Counted from the stretch's first letter, positions 1 through 8,633 are shown. The stretch is 37,219 bases of DNA from Clostridia bacterium (GCA_017452475.1 JAFTMJ010000078.1:1-37219); one strand, 5' to 3'. A program made the numbers and translations. The notes: generated by a model not told the origin, from the letters alone.

Positions 1-50
1 CTCACTCTTCCGTTGATAGGGGCGACCGCATATTTTGTCTCTTTTGTCAA
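1..50 (-). CDS. Possible 5' end of a PTS glucose-type EIIA gene (partial, runs off the left edge)
   Basis: Read leftward from a TTG codon at 48-50, the frame is open to the window edge and gives about 16 residues ending in KYAVAPINGRV. This resembles the start of the EIIA(Glc)/Crr fold, where APVDG(K/R)V sits near the N-terminus. EIIA would carry phosphate from HPr to a sugar permease. The frame has a stop just upstream of the TTG, so the protein would begin here. There is no strong ribosome binding site, and only about 16 codons are visible, so this is a hint rather than a firm call. Confidence 0.3.
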   Translation of the reverse strand, partial: MTKETKYAVAPINGRV

Positions 51-85
51 GTCTTTCTTTTAAAATTTTCTTGATTTTTTTCAAT

Positions 86-116
86 AAAAAAAGACCTACC
101 TCTTTCGAAGTAAGTC
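86..116 (-). terminator. Rho-independent terminator of the rubrerythrin operon
   Basis: On the minus strand a 10-bp stem (positions 93-102 with 107-116, two G-U wobbles) is closed by a GAAA-type tetraloop and followed by seven T (86-92 are A on the plus strand). It lies about 57 nt past the rubrerythrin stop codon. Confidence 0.8.
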
Positions 117-172
117 ATTTTTCTTAACTTAATGGTATTGGAATTTTCTGCCCTCTTTTATGTGACTGTGAA

Positions 173-709
173 TTAATAGTTTTCAGCCTTGATTTCAAAG
201 TAAGCCTGCGGATGCGCGCAAACAGGGCAAACCTCAGGTGCCTTCTTGCCAACAACAATGTGTCCGCAGTTGGAGCATTGCCAAATCATTTCCTCATCAC
301 GGGAGAATACTAAGCCGCCCTCAACATTTTCAAGGAGCTTCTTGTATCTTTCCTCGTGCTCCTTTTCAATCTTTGCAACCTGCTCGAAAAGGTAAGCAAT
401 ATGCTCAAAGCCCTCCTCGTGTGCTTCCTTTGCAAAGGTTGGGTACATTTCTGTCCACTCGTAGTTTTCGCCTGCTGCCGCATCGGAAAGGTTGTCAACG
501 GTTGCGCCGATGCCGTCCTTTAGAAGCTTGAACCAAATCTTTGCGTGCTCCTTTTCGTTAGCTGCGGTTTCCTCAAAAATCTTTGCGATTTGTACATATC
601 CGTCCTTCTTAGCCTTGGATGCGTAGTAGGTGTACTTGTTTCTTGCCTCACTCTCGCCTGAGAATGCCGCCATTAAATTTTTTTCTGTTTTTGAACCCTT
701 AAGCTCCAT
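173..709 (-). CDS. rbr: Rubrerythrin
   Basis: Non-haem di-iron peroxidase that reduces hydrogen peroxide in the cytoplasm of anaerobes. At 178 aa it matches the classical length. The N-terminal ferritin-like domain holds the carboxylate/histidine ligands (E19 or E21, E52-E54/H55, E97/E98, E115-E117/H118). The C-terminal rubredoxin-like domain has CxxC pairs C145/C148 and C161/C164 for one Fe. The start at 709 is supported by an AAAGGAG site 7 nt upstream. It is the last gene of a two-gene unit, 12 nt downstream of the alpha/beta hydrolase, and is followed by a good terminator. Reduction would come from rubredoxin or NADH-dependent reductases not seen here. Confidence 0.95.
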   Translation of the reverse strand: MELKGSKTEKNLMAAFSGESEARNKYTYYASKAKKDGYVQIAKIFEETAANEKEHAKIWFKLLKDGIGATVDNLSDAAAGENYEWTEMYPTFAKEAHEEGFEHIAYLFEQVAKIEKEHEERYKKLLENVEGGLVFSRDEEMIWQCSNCGHIVVGKKAPEVCPVCAHPQAYFEIKAENY

Positions 710-721
710 TTTGTTTCTCCT

Positions 722-1678
722 TTAAATTTTATTTTCATCGACACTGTGTCGATAATTTAAGCATTTTTGTGCAAATTCGTTGACCGCCGCCGTGTATTTT
801 TCGGGGTCAACCATATAGCTCATTCCGTGGTCTGCGCCCTCAAAGGAATAAAGATATTTTTCACTTGATGCGCTTTTATAAATTGCTTCCGCCATACTAA
901 AGGGCACAAAGGCATCCGCATCACCGTGTAAAATCAAAATCGGTACCTTTGAATTCTGTACGGATTTAACAGCGCTTGCGCTGTTTGGTAAAAAGCCGCC
1001 GTAGAGCATAGCACCAATCACAACAAAGGCGTAAATGAAACGGGGCATACCCATATCCCCGCACACCTTTGTAATAACCTCCTTGGGGGAGGAGTACGGA
1101 CAGTCGGCAATAATGCCAACCACATTTTTGGGTATATCCATATCCGTTACCATAAGGGAGGTAGCCGCGCCCATTGACACACCAACCATAAAAATCGGAA
1201 CATCACCAAAGCGGCTGCAAATGTAGTTTATCCAGCAAAGTGCATCGCGCCTTTCCTTAATACCGAAGGTGATGGTTCTGCCGCAGCTCTTGCCACAGCC
1301 GCGGTGGTCAACAACTAACACGTTGTGCCCCATATCCCTTGCTAAACGGTAGCCGCCGCACATATCTCTTAAGGCGTTACCCTTGTAGCCGTGGAGCATA
1401 ATGTGAACGGGGGCATTATCCTTTGTGTGGTAATACCTTGCGTAAAGCCTTGTGCCGTCGTAGGATTTAATGTAAACGTCCTCATATTTGTCATTTTCCA
1501 TATTCTTTATAAGGTCGTCAACCACATCCTTGAGCCTTTGATAGCAGGTATTCTTTTCAAAATAACCGCTGATGTTTTTCTTGCCGCCCTTTGCGTAAAA
1601 GGCTTGGTTATAGGCATATAAGCCGCCCAAAATAACCACAAGGGCGAGAACACCCAAAATAATAAAAACAGGTATCAT
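722..1678 (-). CDS. Membrane-anchored alpha/beta hydrolase
   Basis: A 318-residue serine hydrolase of the alpha/beta fold, of the kind annotated as an alpha/beta hydrolase or BAAT-like serine aminopeptidase. One hydrophobic segment at residues 2-22 anchors it, so the catalytic domain is probably outside the cell. The oxyanion segment is LHGYKG (95-100), the nucleophile elbow is GVSMGA with S168, and D255 in HGDADAF and H284 in GADHG complete the triad. The start has a GAGGTGAAG ribosome binding site directly upstream and a promoter at 1697-1725. It is co-transcribed with rubrerythrin, although no functional link is obvious. The substrate cannot be inferred from sequence. Confidence 0.85.
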   Translation of the reverse strand: MIPVFIILGVLALVVILGGLYAYNQAFYAKGGKKNISGYFEKNTCYQRLKDVVDDLIKNMENDKYEDVYIKSYDGTRLYARYYHTKDNAPVHIMLHGYKGNALRDMCGGYRLARDMGHNVLVVDHRGCGKSCGRTITFGIKERRDALCWINYICSRFGDVPIFMVGVSMGAATSLMVTDMDIPKNVVGIIADCPYSSPKEVITKVCGDMGMPRFIYAFVVIGAMLYGGFLPNSASAVKSVQNSKVPILILHGDADAFVPFSMAEAIYKSASSEKYLYSFEGADHGMSYMVDPEKYTAAVNEFAQKCLNYRHSVDENKI

Positions 1679-1696
1679 ATCTTCACCTCTTTAATA

Positions 1697-1725
1697 ATAT
1701 TACCAAAAAAATGAAGATTTTTCAA
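1697..1725 (-). promoter_or_regulatory. Sigma-A promoter for the hydrolase-rubrerythrin unit
   Basis: On the minus strand TTGAAA (1720-1725) and TAATAT (1697-1702) are 17 nt apart, about 19 nt before the ATG at 1678. Confidence 0.6.
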
Positions 1726-1742
1726 TAGTTTTGGAAATAATG

Positions 1743-1771
1743 TTGTTTTTTTTATGCATCTGTGCTAAAAT
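1743..1771 (+). promoter_or_regulatory. Sigma-A promoter for the MFS gene
   Basis: TTGTTT (1743-1748) and TAAAAT (1766-1771) are separated by 17 nt, upstream of the MFS start. It is divergent from the promoter at 1697-1725. Confidence 0.55.
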
Positions 1772-1794
1772 TACTAAAAATATGCTTTTGAGGC

Positions 1795-3081
1795 GTGAGT
1801 AATAAGATGAATGTTCAACAAAAAGATGATTATAAAGCAAGCAGAATACTGTACATTATAGAGGCGGCACTTGAGTATTTTGTTGCAATTGCGGTGGGCA
1901 CGGTTTACCTTGCCAAAATTACCTCGGAAATCGGAATTCCCGATAATGTAACGGGTATTCTGACCTCCTTCGTTTCCCTTGGCTGCGGCTTTCAAATTAT
2001 TGCCATATTTGTGGCGCATAAAAAGCCTGTGAAGAGGTGGGTGACTGTTTTCCACGTCATAAGTCAGCTCCTTTTCTCTGCAATGTACTTTGTGCCTCTT
2101 TTGCCTGTGTCAAGGGCTTGGCAAACGGCGCTTTTGATAGTGTCGCTTTTACTTGCGCAAATTTTGCATAATGCAATCAACTCTCCAAAAATTAACTGGT
2201 ATATGTCCTTGGTTGAGGAAAGCAAGAGGGGACGGTTTACGGCAAATAAAGAAATGGTTTCCTTGCTTGGCGGCATGGTTTTCTCCTTTGCCTTAGGTCA
2301 AATCATGGATTCCTTTTCAGAGAACGGAAAAATAAGCATTGGGTTTATTGTTTGCGGAGTGATGCTCCTATTTCTAACGGGAATTCATACACTCACCCTT
2401 GTATTTTCTAAGGAAAAGATGTGCGGTGAGGTCGAAAGGTTTAATGTAAAAGAGGTCTTTTCCTTATTTAAGGACAAGAACATTTTAAAGGTCATCGGCG
2501 TTTTTGTGCTTTGGAATATTGCCAGCAACATTACAGTTTCATATATGGGCGCATACCAAATAAATGACTTGGGCTTTACAACAAGCTTTGCCTCGGTAAT
2601 TATTATTGTAGGCAGCACTGCGCGGGCGGTTATTTCAAGACCTTTTGGTAATTTTGCAGATAAGTTTTCATTTTGCAAAATGCTTTACATTTGCTTTGCC
2701 ATAGAGGGGGCAGCGTTCTTAAGCGCTATATTTATAACCCCCGCAAACGGTAAATTTATGTATATTGTGTACTATGTGCTATATTCTATTGGATGCGCGG
2801 GAATAAACAGCGCGGTTATCAACTTGATTTATGACTATGTAGATTACGAAAAGCGAATAGGCGCTTTAGCCCTTGTGAATACCGCCTCAGGCTTTGCGGG
2901 CTTTTTGGCAACATTGGCGGTTAGCCCCCTTGTAGACTACATACAGTCAAGCGGCAACAGAATATTCGGTATTGATTTGTACGCGCAACAGCTTCTTTCT
3001 TTAATTTCTGCTATTGTGATTGCCATAATTTCCATATATCTTGTGACTGTTATCAGCAAGATGAAAAAACACCAAAATTAA
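1795..3081 (+). CDS. Major facilitator superfamily transporter
   Basis: A 428-residue integral membrane protein with about 12 hydrophobic segments in two halves, split by a charged central loop near residues 205-225 (KEKMCGEVERFNVKEVF). The N-terminal loop has SKRGRFTANKE and the second half has ARAVISRPFGNFADK, resembling the basic-rich loop motifs of MFS carriers. The substrate is unknown. The start is uncertain: the GTG at 1795 has GAGG almost touching it, while the in-frame ATG at 1807 is 13 nt from the same GAGG. Transcribed alone, it ends at a strong bidirectional terminator. Confidence 0.85.
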   Translation: MSNKMNVQQKDDYKASRILYIIEAALEYFVAIAVGTVYLAKITSEIGIPDNVTGILTSFVSLGCGFQIIAIFVAHKKPVKRWVTVFHVISQLLFSAMYFVPLLPVSRAWQTALLIVSLLLAQILHNAINSPKINWYMSLVEESKRGRFTANKEMVSLLGGMVFSFALGQIMDSFSENGKISIGFIVCGVMLLFLTGIHTLTLVFSKEKMCGEVERFNVKEVFSLFKDKNILKVIGVFVLWNIASNITVSYMGAYQINDLGFTTSFASVIIIVGSTARAVISRPFGNFADKFSFCKMLYICFAIEGAAFLSAIFITPANGKFMYIVYYVLYSIGCAGINSAVINLIYDYVDYEKRIGALALVNTASGFAGFLATLAVSPLVDYIQSSGNRIFGIDLYAQQLLSLISAIVIAIISIYLVTVISKMKKHQN

Positions 3082-3094
3082 ACACAGAGTCAAT

Positions 3095-3130
3095 AAAAAA
3101 TGAGCTAATGGGACACATTAGCTCATTTTT
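3095..3130. terminator. Bidirectional terminator between convergent genes
   Basis: A perfect 10-bp stem (3101-3110 with 3116-3125) with a 5-nt loop is flanked by six A and five T, so it can end both the MFS transcript and the opposing transcript of the metallo-hydrolase-like gene. Confidence 0.85.
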
Positions 3131-4045
3131 CTATTCTTCAGTTATTATCTCGGCTTTCTCAGGCTCGGATTCATCTACTGCCTTTTGCGCATCAACGGGC
3201 TTCGGCTTTTTAGCCTCCTTTTTGGCAAGCGCCTCTTTCTTCTTTGCTTCCTTTTCAAGCTTCTTTTGCTCTTTAATGCGCTTTATTTCGGACTTTTCGT
3301 TAAAGTCCTTATCAAACACATTTGGCGCAAATAAGGATTGGACAGGCAACAAATTGTATTCGATGGCTTTGTAGGGTTTTGGCAAAACCCTGCCCGCGCA
3401 CTTGAACTCACCCGGGTCAAGGGTGTCAAACATACCGTAGTTTATAGGAATTACATATTCTGCCCCAAGCCTTGTGGCAAAGCGCTTGGCATCTTGAGCG
3501 TTCATACAGCCGTACATACCGCTAATAGGTATAAATGCGGCGAAAATCCCCTCGGGCAAGGAGGCGAAAATTTCCTCATTATAAAGGGTATTTGAGGCGA
3601 TGTAATATATTTTTCCATCGCTTTCATCTGTGATAACAACGCCGAAGGCGGTACGGTCATCGGTCCTTGCCTTGACAGCCTTGATGTGCAGATTATTAAA
3701 GGACCACTCATCCCCTTCACCAAACATAATGTGGTTGGCGCGCTTAAGCTTTGGCGCGTCCGCAATAAGCCTGAAGGCATTTTCACAGGAAATAACTGTT
3801 GTAGAACGGCCGCTGCGACCACCAAGAAAAGCGGTAAGAGTTTTTATATCGGTATGGTCCGGGTGAGAATTGGTAAGCAAAATGATGTCGGGCTTAACCT
3901 TGAAAAACTTACCCTTTACCTTTATTCTGCGTTTAAATGTACGGTCGATTTTCTTTAAAGAGTTGGACATATATGGGTCAACTAAAATTTTGTACTTTTT
4001 TGAAACGAGCAAAAGACCGCCCTGCCCAAGCCAAACTATTTGCAT
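3131..4045 (-). CDS. UlaG-like metallo-beta-lactamase-fold protein with lost metal ligands
   Basis: The fold is recognisable across 304 residues: MQIVWLGQGG start, VDPY near residue 23, LLTNSHPDH (56-64), YYIASNT (147-153) and IPINYGMF (199-206). Active UlaG/YhfI-type relatives carry HxHxDH, GDT and IPxH(Y/F). Here the first His of HxHxDH is N59, the bridging Asp of GDT is N152, and the His of IPxHY is N202. H61, D63 and H64 remain. It is therefore probably not a normal two-metal hydrolase. The last ~50 residues are a Lys/Glu/Ala-rich, likely unstructured or coiled tail. It is divergent from ribF and transcribed alone. Substrate or binding role unknown. Confidence 0.8.
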   Translation of the reverse strand: MQIVWLGQGGLLLVSKKYKILVDPYMSNSLKKIDRTFKRRIKVKGKFFKVKPDIILLTNSHPDHTDIKTLTAFLGGRSGRSTTVISCENAFRLIADAPKLKRANHIMFGEGDEWSFNNLHIKAVKARTDDRTAFGVVITDESDGKIYYIASNTLYNEEIFASLPEGIFAAFIPISGMYGCMNAQDAKRFATRLGAEYVIPINYGMFDTLDPGEFKCAGRVLPKPYKAIEYNLLPVQSLFAPNVFDKDFNEKSEIKRIKEQKKLEKEAKKKEALAKKEAKKPKPVDAQKAVDESEPEKAEIITEE

Positions 4046-4083
4046 ATTCTCACCTCCTACATAATGGTATATGTCGCTTTATA

Positions 4084-4098
4084 ATGTTATAATAACAT
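4084..4098. promoter_or_regulatory. Palindrome between divergent genes, candidate operator
   Basis: ATGTTAT and ATAACAT form a perfect 7-bp inverted repeat around a single base, between the metallo-hydrolase-like gene and ribF. No regulator is identified; AT-rich sequence makes chance possible. Confidence 0.3.
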
Positions 4099-4196
4099 AT
4101 TTTTTAAAAATTGTACAGTTTTTTTGAAAAAAATTAAAAAGCATATGGGAATTGCTCTGAAAATGTAGTATAATAGTATGGAAAAGGAGGGTGAAT

Positions 4197-5117
4197 ATGG
4201 TTATTTATGAATTGAAAACAATGCAGAAATGTGAAATAAAAGAAGAAAATACCGTGGTTGCCCTCGGTACCTTTGACGGATGCCATGTTGGGCATGCCGC
4301 TGTTTTACGTGAAACATTTTACAAGGCTAAGGGGTTGGGCATAAAAAGCCTTGCATACACCTTTGACACACCTTGTGTTAAGGGGCAGGAGTGCATTTTG
4401 ACTCTTGACGAGAAGATTAGGGCGATAAAAAGATTTGGTATTGATTACATAGCTGTTGAGGACTTTGACGGGGTCAAGGGAATGGGCGGCGAGGAGTTTG
4501 TAAGCAATGTGCTAATGGGCACATTGAATGCACGGGCTGCGGTGTGCGGCTTTAACTACCGCTTTGGCAGGGGGGCATCCTGCGACTGCCAGAGCTTGAA
4601 GGAATTTTTTGAAAAAAGCGGGGGGAGTGTACAGATTTGCGGTCAAATCACCCATAACGGCACCGTTGTCAGCTCCACTCTTATCCGTTCAAATATAAGA
4701 AACGGTAAGGTGGAGGAGCTGCTTGACTATATGGCGCCCTATTCTGTTTATGCTGTGGTGGAAAAGGGAAAGGGCTTGGGAAAAAGCTTAGGCATTGCAA
4801 CCATTAACCAAAAAATCCCTTGCGGCAAGGTGGTGCCGAAAACAGGCGTTTACATTACCGAGTGTGAAATAGGGGAGGATGTGTATCCCTGCGTTACAAA
4901 TGTGGGCTACCGACCTACAACGGATGGAGAAAACGATAAGCTAAATGTGGAAACACATATAATAGGCTATAACGGGGACCTATATTATTCCTGCCTTCGT
5001 GTCAATTTCTATAAATATATAAGGGAAGAAAAGTCGTTTTCAACCCTTGAGGAGCTAATTGCGCAAATTGAAGCTGATAAGAAAGTGTCCCTTGAATATT
5101 TTGGATACAGACAATAA
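4197..5117 (+). CDS. ribF: Bifunctional riboflavin kinase / FAD synthetase
   Basis: Phosphorylates riboflavin to FMN and adenylylates FMN to FAD in the cytosol. About 306 aa, the usual length. The N-terminal nucleotidyltransferase domain shows GTFDGCHVGH, FNYRFGRGASCD and SSTLIRSNIRNG. The C-terminal kinase domain shows GKGLGKSLGIATIN, PKTGVY, NVGYRPT and VETHIIGYNGDLY, though the usual PTAN motif reads ATIN. I chose ATG 4197, 6 nt after the AAAGGAGG at 4183-4190, because a GTG at 4191 touches the Shine-Dalgarno. A TATAAT at 4169-4174 is a likely -10 without a clear -35. It is monocistronic, with a nested hairpin following. Confidence 0.92.
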   Translation: MVIYELKTMQKCEIKEENTVVALGTFDGCHVGHAAVLRETFYKAKGLGIKSLAYTFDTPCVKGQECILTLDEKIRAIKRFGIDYIAVEDFDGVKGMGGEEFVSNVLMGTLNARAAVCGFNYRFGRGASCDCQSLKEFFEKSGGSVQICGQITHNGTVVSSTLIRSNIRNGKVEELLDYMAPYSVYAVVEKGKGLGKSLGIATINQKIPCGKVVPKTGVYITECEIGEDVYPCVTNVGYRPTTDGENDKLNVETHIIGYNGDLYYSCLRVNFYKYIREEKSFSTLEELIAQIEADKKVSLEYFGYRQ

Positions 5118-5125
5118 ATAAGGAA

Positions 5126-5186
5126 AAAGGCGCCGAAAACCCACAGTGACCCCACGGGGTCAGCCACTGAAGGTAACGGCGCCTTT
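5126..5186 (+). terminator. Nested double hairpin after ribF, probable terminator
   Basis: An outer 10-bp stem AAAGGCGCCG/CGGCGCCTTT (5126-5135 with 5177-5186) encloses an inner stem TGACCC/GGGTCA (5147-5152 with 5157-5162). The trailing T run is weak, so it may be a terminator or a structured RNA element. Confidence 0.55.
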
Positions 5187-5258
5187 GCTATTATTGTATG
5201 CGCGATTTATACGATGTATGCAAAATATTTATTTTCATAAGAAATTTACAAAAAATAC

Positions 5259-5287
5259 TTGTTTTTATTAATATAATATGGTAAAAT
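5259..5287 (+). promoter_or_regulatory. Sigma-A promoter for the discoidin-like surface protein gene
   Basis: TTGTTT (5259-5264) and TAAAAT (5282-5287) are 17 nt apart, about 25 nt before the ribosome binding site. Confidence 0.55.
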
Positions 5288-5323
5288 ACACAATAGAGAA
5301 TAATATAGTACAAGGAGTACGTG

Positions 5324-7465
5324 ATGAAAAATTTATTTTTAAAAAGGGTTTTGCCTATAGTGCTTTGCTTGATTATGGTAATCCCTGCATTCTCCGTTAA
5401 CATTTTTGCAGCTAACGAGAGCTTGACAGGTGTACCCGGCGACAGAAGCCTCATAGGTACCGAAAGACAGAACTGGGCTGTAAACGGTAGCGGTTATCAT
5501 ACCAGTGTTTGGAACGGTGACAGACACTCTAAGTATCTTAACAACGGTACATATAACCATAGCTATCAGTGGTGGGAGCCATCCGACCCCAACCGTGCAA
5601 ACGGCGCGGGAGTTGACCCAACAAAGCAGCACTTTGGCTTTAGCTTTGATGACGGATACTATCTGCTTGACGAAATTATGATTTATTGCCACACCTTTGA
5701 TAAGGGCTTTAATAACATTAAGTACCGTGTAGAGGCGCTTATCCTTGGTGAATGGGTTGAGGTCGGCGTTGCTTATCAGGATGATAGCATTAGCGCTGCG
5801 GATGTAACAGATAATAAGGATGTTGTAAGAGTTGTAGTTCCTCTTTCCTTCTACCGTTGCAGCGAATGCGATATGGCAGTTGGCGCTACTTGGGACAAGT
5901 GCCAGGTGCAGGTAGGCGAAAAGAAGAACGAAACAACAGGAGAAATGGAGCCTATATATGAGGGCTGCGGCGCTTCAAAGAGCAAGTTTGTTCCTGTTAC
6001 CTTCAAGCGTTGTACTGCTTGCCAAACAATTTTGGGCGAAGATGATACATCTTGCACAAAGTGCGGCGCGGGCGCAGAAAAGATAGAGGAAAAGTTTGAC
6101 ATCAATACAAACAACATAAGAGTTTGGTGCTCTGAGTACGGCTGCTATGCCAAGAGACCTGCAGTAAACTGCAATATTGCTGAATGTAACGCGCTTGGCT
6201 ATCACGTTTATGAAAAATGCCCTAAGGCTCCTACAAGACATGACTGGTGGTATACACCAAAGATTCAAGAGGTTGAAATGTACGGCTACACAGGATACAG
6301 ACCGGAGTTCGATGTACCTATGAACGCTTACCTTGTTAGAAATGCGGCACTTAGCGGTATGATTGGTGCTGACACAAGCACCAACATGCGTTACCCGGGC
6401 TTGGCAGGTGACAATGACCTTGCATCAAGCTGGAAGGCGGGTAGAACAGGTAAACAGAATATTTGGGCTGAGTTTAATGATGAATATTCAATTTCAACGG
6501 TTGGCGCCAGCTTCGGTGGAATGGATGATGATGATGTAGGAGTTGTTATTACATATAACATTAAGCTTCTGTTAAGCGGAACAATCGAGGACGGCGTTTG
6601 GGAGGTTATTGCTTCTGACCAAACGGTTACCACTACAAAGGATGCCAACGATGTTTCCTTTGAGCTTAGCAAGCCTATCGCTGCAAAGGGCATGATGATA
6701 GAAATGACAAGCGTTAAAAATGCCTCGACCGGTCGTAACGGTAGGGCAGCTGTAGCAGAGCTTTTAGCTGAGATTGCTGACGGTGGCAAGTGTATCTTCT
6801 TGGCTGACTATATTACATCGCAGAAGAAGTTCTCAACTGCTTCCGGCAACCTTGCTTGCTTCGGCACCGCATATGCTTCATCTAACTTCTCATATGCTGC
6901 TATTTCCAAGATTGCTAATATTATTGACGGTAGAATAAGCTATTCCGACGATGCTTGGATTGCTGCTAACTACTTAAAGGATGCATATGCAGGCGTTACC
7001 TTGAAGGAGGCGCACAATGTTACTAAGGTTGCATTGTACTTTAACGATGTTCTCGGCGGCGAAAATGGCTCAAGCACATTTAAGATTGATGTTCAGGCTA
7101 AGATTGACGGTGAGTTTAAGACAATTGCTCAAATTACATCATACGATGCAAAGAACAAGTCTTATGTGGTTGCAGTAGAGCTTGAAAACCCTGTATATAC
7201 AGATGATATCCGTATTGTGTATAAGTCGGATGCGCAAACTCTTCCATACTTGAAGGAGCTTGAGGTGTTTGAAAAGGACTTCATTTATAGCTCTTATGTT
7301 GGATTTGACCTTGATATTTCAAGAAAAGAGGGCGGTCCTGCTGCTACTGAGGAGTTCGGCTACAGATCTGTTGCTCAGCGTGGCAAGTACTTTGACAAGC
7401 AGTCCCCAATCCAGTATTTCAACATCGCCCTTGACCACGATGTTCAAATCGATTGGCTCGGTTAA
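5324..7465 (+). CDS. Secreted multi-domain protein with discoidin (F5/8 type C)-like domains and a zinc-ribbon-like insert
   Basis: A 713-residue exported protein. Residues 2-30 are a Sec signal peptide (basic NLFLKR, hydrophobic core, cleavage near NIFA-A). Three stretches look like galactose-binding F5/8C domains: about 41-325, 335-485 and 500-650, each with the sheet pattern ending in IQEVEMYGY, AAVAELLAEI or LKELEVFE. The first seems interrupted at about 178-255 by two cysteine modules (CSEC...C, then CTAC...CTKC), with further cysteines at 270-300. Role inferred: glycan or cell-surface binding. ATG 5324 is preferred over GTG 5321, since AAGGAG at 5312-5317 then has 6-nt spacing. There is no anchoring motif at the C-terminus. 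Confidence 0.7.
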   Translation: MKNLFLKRVLPIVLCLIMVIPAFSVNIFAANESLTGVPGDRSLIGTERQNWAVNGSGYHTSVWNGDRHSKYLNNGTYNHSYQWWEPSDPNRANGAGVDPTKQHFGFSFDDGYYLLDEIMIYCHTFDKGFNNIKYRVEALILGEWVEVGVAYQDDSISAADVTDNKDVVRVVVPLSFYRCSECDMAVGATWDKCQVQVGEKKNETTGEMEPIYEGCGASKSKFVPVTFKRCTACQTILGEDDTSCTKCGAGAEKIEEKFDINTNNIRVWCSEYGCYAKRPAVNCNIAECNALGYHVYEKCPKAPTRHDWWYTPKIQEVEMYGYTGYRPEFDVPMNAYLVRNAALSGMIGADTSTNMRYPGLAGDNDLASSWKAGRTGKQNIWAEFNDEYSISTVGASFGGMDDDDVGVVITYNIKLLLSGTIEDGVWEVIASDQTVTTTKDANDVSFELSKPIAAKGMMIEMTSVKNASTGRNGRAAVAELLAEIADGGKCIFLADYITSQKKFSTASGNLACFGTAYASSNFSYAAISKIANIIDGRISYSDDAWIAANYLKDAYAGVTLKEAHNVTKVALYFNDVLGGENGSSTFKIDVQAKIDGEFKTIAQITSYDAKNKSYVVAVELENPVYTDDIRIVYKSDAQTLPYLKELEVFEKDFIYSSYVGFDLDISRKEGGPAATEEFGYRSVAQRGKYFDKQSPIQYFNIALDHDVQIDWLG

Positions 7466-7478
7466 TTTAATAAAAATA

Positions 7479-7508
7479 AAGGCTTCCGCAAAGGAAGCCT
7501 TATTTTTG
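7479..7508 (+). terminator. Terminator of the discoidin-like gene
   Basis: AAGGCTTCC/GGAAGCCTT (7479-7487 with 7493-7501) has a 5-nt loop and a following ATTTTT run. Confidence 0.85.
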
Positions 7509-7515
7509 TATATTA

Positions 7516-7543
7516 AAAGCAGGATAGCTAAATATCCTGCTTT
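7516..7543 (-). terminator. Terminator of the oxidoreductase gene
   Basis: An 11-bp perfect stem (7516-7526 with 7533-7543) with a 6-nt loop lies just past the stop of the leftward gene. The minus strand continues with TTTTAATA. Confidence 0.75.
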
Positions 7544-7548
7544 ATAAA

Positions 7549-8598
7549 TTAATATTCAAACTTGATTGTTTGGTTAAGCTCGGCGGACTTGAACGCGTGC
7601 TCCATAATCTTCATATCAAGGCGCATTTGGTCGTGGGTAACCATTTGCGTTGCTTTGCCGTCAATGGCGTCAACAAAGTTACGGTAGAAATCGTGCACAT
7701 CGCTTTTTGGAATTTCAAGCTCATAGGTGTCAAGGGTAATACTGTCCCTTGGTGCCATAGTCTTTGTAAGACCTGCGGCGGTTTGAACGGGAAGAACATC
7801 GTTTTCGTGCCAGTACTTGCATTTTGCAACCTGTGTCTTTTCCTTCCAATCGACAATGAGGGCAGAGCCCTTTTCTGCCTTCATATAGAATCTGGGCAGG
7901 GAAATAAAGTTGTATGTGCCAACCTCAACAAAGGCAACTGCACCGCTTTTGAAGGTGATGGTAAGGTAAAAGCCGTCATCAACCTCCTTGTTGGTGATAT
8001 TTGTAACTGTACAGTTAATTGTGTCAATAACCTCATCCTTGTAAATGAGCATAAGCTGGTCGATTAGGTGGATGCCCCAGTCAAGTATCATACCGCCGCC
8101 GTGCTCCTTTTCACCTCTCCAGTCGGAGGGGATGCCACGGGAGCCGTGAATTCTTGACTCAATACGGATTGGCTTGCCGATTTCGCCGCTATCGTAAAGC
8201 TGCTGCATAGCAAGGTAGTCAACATCAAAGCGCCTGTTTTGGTGAACGGTGAATAGCTTGCCCGATTCCTTTGAAGCTGCAATCATTTCCTCAAGGTCAG
8301 AGGAGGAAAGGGCAACGGGCTTTTCGCAAATAACGTGCTTGCCGCCCTTTAAACACCTAACAACGGTGTCAAGATGCACATCGTTTGGAATAGCTATTGT
8401 AACAAGCTCAACGCTCTTATCATTTATAACCTCGTCAAGAGAGGAGTAAGCATAGATGCCCCTTTCCCTTGCGAGCTCACACTTTTTTTCGTCTATATCA
8501 TAAATACCGGCAAGCTCCAAAACATCACTTTCGAGGGCGTGATTGACGTACCATCCGCCCATACCGCCGAAGCCGACAACTGCAATTTTCTTTTTCAT
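7549..8598 (-). CDS. Gfo/Idh/MocA-family NAD(P)-dependent oxidoreductase
   Basis: A 349-residue cytoplasmic dehydrogenase, probably of a sugar, inositol or related polyol. The Rossmann motif GFGGMG (residues 9-14) binds NAD(P). CEKPVAL carries the catalytic lysine, and DWGIHLIDQ supplies the conserved Asp/His of the active site in the C-terminal domain. GAGGT precedes the ATG. It is transcribed alone from a clear promoter (8634-8661) with an overlapping inverted repeat, suggesting regulated expression. The neighbouring sugar ABC ATPase on the same strand is consistent with carbohydrate metabolism but is separately transcribed. The substrate cannot be assigned. Confidence 0.88.
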   Translation of the reverse strand: MKKKIAVVGFGGMGGWYVNHALESDVLELAGIYDIDEKKCELARERGIYAYSSLDEVINDKSVELVTIAIPNDVHLDTVVRCLKGGKHVICEKPVALSSSDLEEMIAASKESGKLFTVHQNRRFDVDYLAMQQLYDSGEIGKPIRIESRIHGSRGIPSDWRGEKEHGGGMILDWGIHLIDQLMLIYKDEVIDTINCTVTNITNKEVDDGFYLTITFKSGAVAFVEVGTYNFISLPRFYMKAEKGSALIVDWKEKTQVAKCKYWHENDVLPVQTAAGLTKTMAPRDSITLDTYELEIPKSDVHDFYRNFVDAIDGKATQMVTHDQMRLDMKIMEHAFKSAELNQTIKFEY

Positions 8599-8633
8599 AA
8601 TTTACCTCGGTTAAAAAGAATTTGTTCCTTTAT

